Source: Lentinula raphanica (Eukaryota > Basidiomycota > Agaricomycetes > Agaricales > Omphalotaceae). From it: a DNA stretch of 64,000 nucleotides. Below the pieces are notes generated by a model, which saw only the letters and a program-made list of their open reading frames with translations, searched no databases and had not been told where the DNA came from. Where the stretch lies: contig JANVFP010000018.1 in NCBI GenBank assembly GCA_027919835.1, forward strand, positions 930,001 to 994,000. Direction: 5' to 3'. Made by a program: the position numbers and the translations under genes. Of the stretch, positions 12,534-21,928 are shown in pieces; positions within the stretch are counted from its first letter, which is position 1, and each line of letters opens with the position of its first letter.

Positions 12534-12794
12534 TTGTCAAATACTTGAAATCTTCTGAGAATCCTAAGGTCCAGAGCAATATCCATGACGATTGCTCAGT
12601 CTTGATCATTTCTAGACCGCCGATTCAAAGATTCATACTGGTAAGAGATGACTTTTGCTCCACAACTTCACTGATCGAGAAAATTGCATTATTCAAACCC
12701 ATTCTTGTATTACATGTGAAGTGTTGCGAACACAGCCCTTGCATTTCATTTATAACCGCCTCCAAGAAATGCTGAAGTCCATCGTCACCTTTGT

Positions 12795-14810
12795 ATGCCC
12801 CCCATCTTGCGTTCTAGAACAAAAACCCTGAATAGCTTTGCCTTTGAACGAAGGGCTCTTTCACCATCCCCTAACTTTGTGCACGAAATGTCTTTACAAC
12901 TCAAATCGCAGCTGAAGCAGGCCCATGCCGAGAAACGTCTGGTCCACTATGAACCTGGCATTGGACTTCGCGACTATGCTTTGTAGGTTCTTTCATCACA
13001 GTTAGAGTGATCTCTTTAATCATATTCCTCTGCTTAGACCGATGGAAGAGGACGGAACTTTGGTTCCAATTGACATGGATGCTCTTCTCGAGTATCGGCG
13101 CACACATGAATTCCTCTTCCCTTCGTGTTTACACACCGATAAAACAGGTCTCTATTGTGAGACGGTTCTGCGCTACGGAAAGGGAAATGTGCTTGCATTT
13201 GCGTGCTCTGTCAAAGGGGATTTCTGCGCATTCTGGGGTCAGTGTGATTGTATCCTTGTCAGATTCTTCTCCTCTCAACACTTCGGTATCTCAGTCCCCA
13301 TTGCAAGGCTCCTTGGTATGAATTCACAAGTTATTCACAAAAAATATCCTGGTATTTTCTAATTTTTCTTTGATTTAATTGAGTTACTGACGTTTATCGA
13401 TGCAGTCAAAATCTATCTGGGCTCTTTGTCCACGATGTCGGCTCTTTCTTCCATTCCCTCAACCCCAGAACGAGCAATTTTCCCTCCAGAGCAAAACAGG
13501 GATTCACAGAACACGCCTGAAGCGGAGGGATCTAAACAAGAGGTAGCGACTCCGTCGTCTCTAGCACCTCCACCAGGATCCCAGCCTGGTTCTAGTCGAG
13601 GAAGTGCTGGCAAACGCCACCTAGAAAATGTCGGAGAACTCGATGTCTTTACTGAAATCAAGAAAAGGCGTGCTGGTGAACCCCGCAAAATGCAGCTGGG
13701 TATGTTTTCTACAATATATCTTCTTCTTATCTGACAGCTTCCAATTCCCAGTTCCCTTGTCTTCGCCGTTGCCTCAATTCAAGAGCTGGCGCCAGCAACT
13801 GGTTTTGCCATCCCCTCCGCCACCAAAACATAGCACCCGCCCTGTGAGGCGTTGGCCACAAATCAATCCATTGCCCAGCACATCTACTTCCGGGGGTCCT
13901 TCTCCTGGAGGTCCTCCTTCTGGTGGTGCTATTACTTGTGGGCATCCCAATTTGAAGCCTTTGAGTGAGTTGCATTGATATTGATTGGAAGATAATCATT
14001 CTAACAAGTTTACTTTGACTAGACCTGCGACGTCTCAAGAATATAGTTGAAAAGGAAGAGGTTCCTCGACTTCACTTTGACGCATCCTGGGGTGAGAGCC
14101 TCAAGGGTATAGGAATGACCACAACTGTGGTCGAGAGATTGTTGTATCTCTGCAATGGTTGCACTTTATATGTTCGCGCAGACATGGTCACTACCCATCG
14201 TACTGAGAGCTGTCCTGCTATTGCCCAACTTCCTCCTCCCCCAACTATCGACGACAGCCATGTTGCTCTTTGGATGCTACTCCGCGTCTATGGCCTCTCT
14301 GGCTCTCAGGTTCAGCAACTCTTCCAGCAATGCACCACCTGCACCCGATTCATTCATCCTCATCATGTTGATATTCATAAGGACTTGTGCCAGGCGCCTT
14401 CTCCAATTTTGATCCCGGACTCTGATTCCGATCCCTCGCCAACCAAAAGCTACCAAGCTTTGGGATCAAAGGGGAAGGCCAAAGAAGTTTCTCGCACTAG
14501 AATCCACTCCCCTATCTTGATCTCAGACTCTGATTCCGATCCCTCGCCAACCAAAAGCTACCAAGCTTTGGCTTCAAAGGGGAAGGCCAAAGAAGTTTCT
14601 CGCACTAGAATCCACTCCCCTATCTTGATCTCGGACTCTGACGCAGAGCCAAAGCTTCCTCTGACCAAAGGTGGCAAAGCTCCGGTATCAAAAGGAAAAG
14701 GCAAAGAAGTTGACCGTAGCGAAGTCCTTGTTGTGGATAGCAGTGATGAAGACGAAGATATGGGTAAGTTTGGCTCCCAACTTGCTTTTTTATTGTCTCA
14801 GAGAAAGTAA
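12795..14810 (+). CDS. transposon gene A: zinc-finger protein with acidic repeat tail
   Basis: Exons 12795-12982, 13038-13315, 13406-13699, 13752-13964 and 14023-14810 give 586 codons in frame, with all introns GT...AG. I do not recognise a named family. The N-terminal half is Cys-rich (PSCLHTDKTGLYCE, CSVKGDFC, WGQCDC). A Pro/Ser-rich linker follows. Then come two similar CxxC...H...C modules: CNGC...H...C (residues about 368-388) and CTTC...H...C about 55 residues on, likely zinc-binding. The tail has a 36-residue repeat (ILISDSDSDPSPTKSYQAL, then SKGKAKEVSRTRIH) about 2.5 times and ends in an acidic SSDEDED run. It forms a convergent pair with gene B, 212 bp apart. A nuclear DNA- or chromatin-binding role is inferred, not shown. 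An internal Met at residue 32 is an alternative start. Confidence 0.75.
14398..14690 (+). repeat. 108-bp in-frame tandem repeat inside gene A
   Basis: GACTCTGATTCCGATCCCTCG recurs at 14418 and 14526, and its start again near 14634, a 108-bp period. It encodes a 36-residue Ser/Asp plus basic unit; the third copy is diverged. Confidence 0.85.
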
Positions 14811-15022
14811 ACATGTTCGAGTGTTTACGGAAAGATTAGCTTTATCTTGTAATTTCGCAGTTATTATTGCAAAAACATCTTGGTCTTTCTACTTTGACTT
14901 ACTTTAGTTTTTCTCTGACTAATAATGGCACCTACAAAGAATACCTTTCCAATGTATCAATCTACGTTGTGCACAATGTATATAAATCATTTCTTGTTAA
15001 TCTGTATTGCCGAGAAAAACCA

Positions 15023-16003
15023 TCACCAAGGAAGGTGAGCCCAACCAACTGGAGAGCCAAGAAAGCGGCCTAAGACTTCGGGTCTCATGAAATATGCATA
15101 CACAACTCGCTCCCCTCCTTGCCATTTAGGGACTGCATGTGTCCAGAGTTTACCAGAAAAAAGAACTGCTGTCCCAGGAGTATACTGAAATGTAGCATCG
15201 AGTTCTTCGATATGAAGCTCCGCTCCTTCGCTGAATCCTAGGTTGAAAAGAATATCAAAGTATTTTGGATCCCCATGACCATCGCGGTGAGGAGGGGAAA
15301 TGCGAGAAGATAAAACACATAGGCAAGTAAAGGCCGACTGCCATTCTCTGGCCCATTCCTGTGTTTCCGTAACTTGAGACCGTAAGTAGGAAAGGACTTC
15401 CCTGCCTGCTGTATAAAGTTCTGGATGGAGAAGAGCAAGAAGAAGATTGGAAAGCAGCTGAATGGGCTCGATTTGATCAAGCCAAGATTTTACTGCTGTA
15501 ATCTCTTGAAGATTTCCTTCATGAAGACTGACGGAGGGTTTGAGGGGGTAATCCAAGGTCTGTCCCAGATGGTAAGTACCGGTAAATATACAAGGGTAAG
15601 TAATCGCACATGGTGACCTTGTGCCAGCCAGCCGGGGGAAAAATTGACACAGCCAGGTGATACTTTCTGGTGGTTGACTGAAAGAAAGTTTTGTTCATTG
15701 ACACGCCAAGAGGGTTTTTTTGTTTCGGGAACTAGACTCTTGTAGAGTTTCGTACCAACAAATGAGGTGGCATTGAATATATCCTGCTAGTTCTTGAAGT
15801 TAGAACGTAGAAACCTACACTTGAATAAAAGTTACCTGGGTTTTGAAGCTCAGAATCTTGGGGAAATAGTACACCAGAGCAATGTCATTGCAATCAGTTA
15901 CGACACAAGCCTCAGTAATATTTCCTAAAGATGTTTGGACGAGAGCTCTTCGTTTATTGTGATCTAGGGAGGCTATTGCTTCAGCTGAGCAATGTAGTTT
16001 CAC
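15023..16003 (-). CDS. transposon gene B: TET/JBP-like 2-oxoglutarate/Fe(II) dioxygenase
   Basis: The last exon (from about 15550 down to TAG/TGA at 15023) carries a clear dioxygenase core: PPHRDGHGD gives the HxD iron ligands, LGFSEGAELHIEELDATF the beta-strands, and TPGTAVLFSGKLWTHAVPKW the distal His. GGERVVYAYFMR supplies the Arg expected to bind 2-oxoglutarate. This layout, with the FMR end, matches the TET/JBP-type enzymes that mushroom transposons carry, which oxidise methylated bases in DNA. Upstream exons are less certain: an open stretch 15815-16003 starting MKLHCSAEAI and a further one around 15600-15780 (KPSWRVNEQNFLSVNHQ) fit the same gene, but I could not fix all splice sites. 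Target base and activity are inferred from family. Confidence 0.68.
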
Positions 16004-16309
16004 TATAACTGGTTAATTTCTGATAATGGGTGTTAATGAAAAGCATGGCACCTCTGTTTTCAAGTGCTTCACAAATTGACATCCCTATCCTCCGGATGTC
16101 AAGTGCTTTCCATCTTGAATGAGCCAAGCTATAATGATGAAACGAAATTTATTGTCATTCTTCGAGATTCAAGCTGAAACCATACTCATGTTCAGACATA
16201 AACCTCTCAAGGAGGTTCATTACTTGGTTGAACGCGTCCGATGAATCACACATGAATGACCTTGCGGGAGATGTATATCAACTGAATCCAACAAGTAATG
16301 GCATTGATT

Positions 16310-16335
16310 GGGGTTAGGGTTAGAACCCTAACCCC
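16310..16335. repeat. perfect telomere-motif palindrome
   Basis: Arms GGGGTTAGGGTT and AACCCTAACCCC separated by AG, i.e. TTAGGG repeats meeting head to head. It lies in the non-coding centre of the transposon, not at a chromosome end. Confidence 0.8.
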
Positions 16336-16408
16336 GTAGTCCTCAATGTACTCATATCATCTACTTTGCATACATCGAGTACTTATTTTCTAAATAACTT
16401 ATGCAGGG

Positions 16409-17030
16409 CAAAGATGGGGTTGTAGGAACTGGGGCACGAGCAACCCAGAGCACTTGTGGGACATGAACGTCCATAGCACCTGCACAATGACTTGTGCAGG
16501 ACAGAGAAGGATCAGAAAACTGGAGCTTGAGCGCCTCAGAGCACTTGTGCGTTGATTCGCACAAGGCTAACGAATAAGAAAGGGCATGAGCGCCCATGGC
16601 AACTGCACATTGACTTGTGCAAGCCATAAAGGGAGGAGGATTCGAGAACTGGGCTTGAGTGCCTCAGAGCACTTGTGCGTTGATTCGCACAAGGCCAACG
16701 AATGAGAAAGGGCTTGAGCGCCCATAGCGCCTGCACATTGACTTGTGCAGGACGCAGAAGGATCGGATTCGAGAACTGGGGCTTGAGTGCCTCAGAGCAC
16801 TTGTGCGTTGATTCGCACAAGGCCAACGAATGAGAAAGGGCTTGAGCGCCCATAGCGCCTGCACATTGACTTGTGCAGGACGCAGAAGGATTGGATTCGA
16901 GAACTGGGGCTTGAGTGCCTCAGAGCACTTGTGCGTTGATTCGCACAAGGCCAACAAATGAGGAAGGGCTTGAGCGCCCATAGCACCTGCACATTGACTT
17001 GTGCAGGACACAGGAGGATCAGAAAACGTG
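16409..17030. repeat. 128-bp tandem array, about 4.5 copies, with paired hairpins
   Basis: CAGAGCACTTGTGCGTTG recurs at 16537, 16665, 16793 and 16921, a constant 128-bp step, with a degenerate copy before the first. Each unit holds two inverted repeats: CTTGTGCG...CGCACAAG (6-nt loop) and CCTGCAC...GTGCAGG (8-nt loop). The open frames across the array (minus strand) are periodic by-products, not a gene. Confidence 0.88.
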
Positions 17031-17204
17031 AAGTAGCCCGCGTATGTAGTAGAGAAGAGAGTCTGTACACCCATCAGTGGGCTTATGCAAAGACACTCAA
17101 AGAGACACACCTTTGAGAGCATCCCAATTCCAATCGTCAGTGTCATCTCAGCTATGACCTTCTCAACACCCGCGCATGCTATAAAAGCACGTCTATGCGA
17201 GACG

Positions 17205-17335
17205 TTAGCGATGAACGGGTTGTCGGCGATAAACGGGTCGGCGATAAACGGGTTGGCGATAAACGGGTTGTTGGCGATACACGGGTCGTTGGCGATGCAA
17301 GGGTCATTGACGATACACGGGTCGTTGGTGATACA
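17205..17335. repeat. 15-18-bp minisatellite
   Basis: Irregular tandem repeats around GGCGATAAACGGGTT, drifting to GGCGATACACGGGTCGTT. About eight copies. Confidence 0.75.
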
Positions 17336-17339
17336 TCTT

Positions 17340-19530
17340 CGTCTTCATTGAGAGACCAGGAGGAGTCGAGATTTCAGAGGTCGGAAAGCGAGGGGCTCAA
17401 AGCGGGGTTACGGTCACGAATGGAATCAACGGCTGGCGGGGGTGAAGCCTCGGAGGCGCACCATTGGGATGGTGGTCGTTGGAGGGTGAGGAAGAGAGAG
17501 AGCGTTAAAATCCTCAGCTTTTCCACTCCTCGAATCCTTTTCCTCGTCCTCGAATCGTCGTTTTGCTGTCTTCGAATCGTCGTTTTGCCGTCCTCGAATC
17601 GTCGTGAGTGAAAGGGTCAGTCTACGAAAAACACCCAGAACTCACTCGATTCTCAGTTATGCCGCAATCTCCAGCCTTCCTTGTCTTCTCCAGAACCCAA
17701 CACTCGGTGTTCCATTTCAAGACATGAGCCTGCCTCGGGCTGACTTTCCACGAGTCGGTCCAGCGACTGCCAACAAGGAGCCATCGGAGGACAATTCTGA
17801 GAGACGCGTTGAGCATTTCCCAATGAAAACGTTACAGACACGCACCTGGAAGTCAAGTCCGCAAAGACAAAGTCGATGAGAGGATCAATCGATACCGAAT
17901 TTTTGCAAAAGTTTCGAATCGCCGACACCAGAACGTTCGAGGATCTGAGGAGTACCAAAGATTACACGGTTGACCCGAGCGTTAGTACGCTAAGACGAGC
18001 GGATAATCAGCCAGCATCGCCGTTGGATTTTGTCGAGGTCTGAAGGGTGTGTGATGCGGTATGCTGTTGCTTGAGTGAATTGGATGAAGCCGCCAGGGAA
18101 GTGTTGGGTTGGTGGACGAGGAGGAGTGAGCAAGGCGTTGAGTAAGGAGATGAGAAACAGGCCACGCAACCTTGCCTAAATGAGGGGCTGGGCGGGCGTG
18201 GCCTGTCTCTCTTCACCGTCGCCGTATAGACATTGTCGTCATCTTGTCTGCACCTTCTGTGCACTTCTCGCATTCATCAGCCTTGCCTCCGCTGAACCCG
18301 TCGTCGTCTTCATTATCCTCGCCTTTGTTCGAGTTGAAACGGAGAGTAGCGGTCGAGAGAGAGGAAGGGAGAAAGAAGATCGATCCGACCGAAATGCGAC
18401 GACGTTGGTGTGATACGGTGCGCAAAGGGCCATGTGTGCGTGCGATTAACATAGCAACGAGCGAAGCCTTGCATGCAAGACACTCATCGTTGTCTCGTCC
18501 TCGTTTGTCCTCGTGTCCCGACCTAGCTGTCCTCGTTTGTTTTTCGCGTCCTCGTTGGTCCTCTTGTTTCGTTCCTCTGGATGGCGGTCAAGGACGACTC
18601 TGACCAGTGTAAGGTATCGAGAGCGACTCGAGTAAGGTCATCGGAAGGATCGACTGCTATCTTGTCATCTCTCTCCCTCGTCCTCATCTCTCTCACTCGT
18701 CCTCATCTCTCTCACTCGTCCTCATCTCTCTCAACCTGAGGTGTTTACACGGTGACGAAGGAGCTCGGCAGAGGTGAAGGAGCGGGCTCGCAGAGGTGAA
18801 GCAGAGGCGCGACATTGGGATGGTGGGGGTTGGAGGGAGAGAAGAGAGGGTCGAAGCGTTCATCTCGAACCTATTGGCCCCTTAGATCCTCGACTCTACA
18901 CTCCTCGGATCCTCGTTTCGCGCAGATTAAGTTGCGGAGTTGTATGTTCCAAACGCGCCGCAAATAGACGAAGCTCGTCAACAAGCATCAAGAATTCGCT
19001 AAAGTTCAGTATATCAGGTCACAGCGATGCGGAATATGGACTACAAAAACGCACTTAAATCATCCCGAAGATATTCCCACCCCAGGCGTAGTCACGTTGA
19101 TTCTTCGTCGTCGTCGGCGGCATCTATTTGTCATGGTGGTTCGTGTAGTCCGCTGGGCGTGTCAAGCCGGGTTTAAATCGAAGATTTCGTCGAGGTCGAA
19201 GCTGAGATATGGGAAGATGACGAGCGGCATCAGGGGGGTAAAGAACGAGATGAGGTTTCTGGATACTGAGTGTGAAAGGTTGGAGATAGTGTTGTGGATA
19301 TGTGATGTTTTCGTCCAGTTCTTGGTGTGTTTGTGTGGCGAGGTAATAAAGCAAAAACTTCCGCGCCTGCGACGCGATATATTTGAGAAGTCAATGATAA
19401 ACGATGGAAAGTGAACATACCTGCGAGATATCATAGTGAATGGCCAACGCCATCGCCCGTTTGGCGCATTCACACTGAAAGCATGCTAGCTCCTGAGTGA
19501 GAGTGCTAGGAAGAATTCGAAGGAGATGGC
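17340..19530. other. gene-poor repeat-rich centre of the transposon
   Basis: About 2.2 kb with no supportable gene. It holds short dispersed repeats (CCTCGAATCGTCG near 17525-17605; CATCTCTCTCACTCGTCCT several times near 18665-18735). GAGGTGAAGC/GCGCGACATTGGGATGGTGG-like stretches at about 17440-17480 and 18780-18830 resemble each other, suggesting an internal duplication. Base composition is more GC-rich than its neighbours. Confidence 0.5.
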
Positions 19531-19565
19531 GAGCAATGGGCGCTAAAAAATAGCGCCCATTGCTC
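19531..19565. repeat. perfect 15-bp-stem hairpin
   Basis: GAGCAATGGGCGCTA, a 5-nt A loop, then its exact complement. It lies about 250 bp upstream of gene C, at the edge of the repeat-rich centre. Could be a terminator for either side, a protein-binding palindrome or the end of a nested element. Confidence 0.85.
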
Positions 19566-19812
19566 TTGAACTTCAACCGGTGCTTCCAACATCGTTCAAC
19601 CGATAATATCACCGTTACCTTCAACCTCATCCTCGCCTCTCGAAAATTGACACCGTTTCGCCATCCTTTTGACATCCATTTACATTGTTCATTGCTGCCT
19701 TTCACGTCGCCGTCCGTCGAATTAACGCTGGTTGGTATTATCTTTTTCTGGTTGTTGTGTCTCAAACTGCGTTGACAACTGATGATTCAGCCTCTTCAAC
19801 AGAAAATACAAG

Positions 19813-21873
19813 ATGGTGAACATTACACCAGCCCCCACTGCTGGTAAAAAGAATCACGCTAAGAAGAGCACTGGTGGTAAAGCCCCCAGGAAGCCTCGCA
19901 AGTCCAACAAGTGGACGGCTCGAAAAGCCACCGGAGGCCCTGCCCCAAGGTTGTCGATCGGTGCCCCAGTCCCAGCCTCTGTCCCTCTTGCTCTTGAAAA
20001 TGCTGTGATGAGCTCATCTGACGTGGGCTCAGCAAGTTTGCCATTGTCTACCTCATCGGAACATGCGAATGAGGGCCCCGCGCCAGTTCCTTCCCCTGAC
20101 ACTTTGCGTCGATCTCGGCGCACAGGCAGCGCGGCTGTGGCTAGGTTGACCTCTGTTACGGTCGAGGTGGAATCACCTTCGAAGAACAATGGTCAACACT
20201 CCGATATGGAGCTGGATAGTGACGGTCGAGATGCTGAAGGCAATACAGATGAAAATGTGAGTATATGAACTCATCAAGGATGTGATACTAATCACTTTGT
20301 AGCTTTGTGCTGGTTGTCAAGACGGGGGTAACCTCTTGCACTGTGAAGGTCATTGTCTGATTCAGAATGATCCTCGATACCATTGTGGTAGATTGGTCTG
20401 CTATGGACCACCAGGGAGCAAGAAATGCATTGAATTGCATGATGAGGCACTTACAAACGTTGTGCCAGATAAGGCTATTGGGTTTGTATGTCCGCCTTGC
20501 TGGGAATACTTGCATCGAGGCTCAAAGTACAATGTACCGTATAAGGTAATGCTGTTATTGCTTCACAGTAACGAGTTTTCATGTTTTTACCAGGGATTTT
20601 TCAAAAAAGATGATGCAAGCCCCGTTACCTCTGCAGTGAAGATGGTTCACTCTGCCCGTGCGAGCTTCTTCTCGAGATTGGAGTTGGTGCCTATGGCAAT
20701 GATCTCTATCGCGTTAGAGGGAATGGCCACTGAACCTTTTTCGATGACTTTGATCGAGGTTCAAGGCTACTATCTGACTACTCCGGTACCTTGTATTCAT
20801 GCTTCCCTTACATTCGACCTCTCCCAGGGAAAGCGTGAACAGTATGATGCTGATTTTGCAAACATGTTTGCATTGTTAAAGCAGTAAGTCCTATTTTCAA
20901 GTGTAGCCGCCGGTACATCTAAAACAAATCTTCTGCAGATACAACATCAAACGTATCGTGGTCTTTTTGACCACTCATTCAACCCCTGATGGAGACTTGC
21001 ACTTCATTCCAAACATGGGGGGAGCTGCTCCTACATCAGAGGTAAGTGTAGACATTGAACTTGCTTACGACTAAATCAAATTTGAAATACATGTAGGTGC
21101 TAGATACTATCTTTCCGGCTGAGTTTCGGGCATTCATTCAGCCCAGTCACATTGACTCCACGCTTTTTATCCTCTCGTGTGGAGGTCTTTATATGCAGGA
21201 GGAATCATACAACTACTTTACTGAACAGGTCCGGGGGTAAGTATCGTGTTAGTTCTGGTTTCAGTTAACATTAATCATATCTAGCAGACATATTTTCGAA
21301 CGCATCATAGCCTTTCCAGCACGTGATCTTCAACCTCTTCAGACTGCTCGATGGTGCCAGGATTTCGTACGCCGTATATTGCTTCAGCATGAAAGCATCC
21401 AGTATGCACTCAAGCCCATCTGTGATGGAAATCCATCAGTCGGTGCTCATACTAATGTGATCATCTGGCATTACTTCCCAACCCACCCCATCTCTATCAA
21501 TGAGCGGCAAACTCTTCTTACCCAAAAGATCATTTGGTGCCACTCATGGTTGGCTCCTTATGGTATGCGTATTACGGAAGCTCAGTGTCCTCATTGCGGC
21601 TGCCTCAGGACTAGTAAAACCAGTTCTTACACTATGCTCACTAATCGAAACGGCGAAAAGTTCCTGGTGATCACATGCACCGCAAAACGTGAACCACCGT
21701 TATTTGGTCCCCGTGGTGGAGCAGTACCACAGACAATTTCTCCCCCTTGTAATTCAATACTGATACCCCTTGTTGGTTCCTATGCCTCTACCTCTCTTGG
21801 GAGCAAGAGTGGGAATTGGGAAGTCGTAGACTATCAGTGGACTCAGGCAGAGGGTCTCTATTCATATAGCTAG
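19813..21873 (+). CDS. transposon gene C: histone-H3-tail-like, PHD-like finger protein
   Basis: Exons 19813-20256, 20303-20545, 20594-20883, 20939-21041, 21097-21236 and 21285-21873 give 602 codons in frame. Residues 16-27 (AKKSTGGKAPRK) match the histone H3 tail at positions 7-18 except one Arg-to-Lys change; a weaker echo follows at 36-46 (ARKATGGPAPR). Residues about 149-225 form a PHD-like zinc module: LCAGCQDGGNLLHCEGHC, then HCGRLVC and CPPC. A third region has VVFLTTHSTPDGDLHF (residues about 332-347) and LFILSCGGL (about 383-391), a spacing like the His and Cys of caspase/CHAT folds. The C-terminus has CPHCGCLR. Convergent with gene D, 55 bp apart. Such proteins are common beside mushroom transposons but I know no function; chromatin targeting is inferred. 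Confidence 0.78.
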
Positions 21874-21928
21874 ATTGCTTTGCTTCTCTTGGCATACAAA
21901 GTATATGATAAAGTATATGATAGTGCAA

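Noticed and set aside
13628..13978. Separate gene in the middle of transposon gene A
   Set aside because: It is exon 4 of gene A; the five exons sum to a multiple of three and read through.
16361..17146. Overlapping minus-strand open frames across the 128-bp array
   Set aside because: They repeat with the array and shift frame with each unit; no family motif, no start or splice context.
18660..18740. CATCTCTCTCACTCGTCCT repeats as a CRISPR-like array
   Set aside because: No distinct spacers, eukaryotic context and no associated genes; a simple minisatellite.
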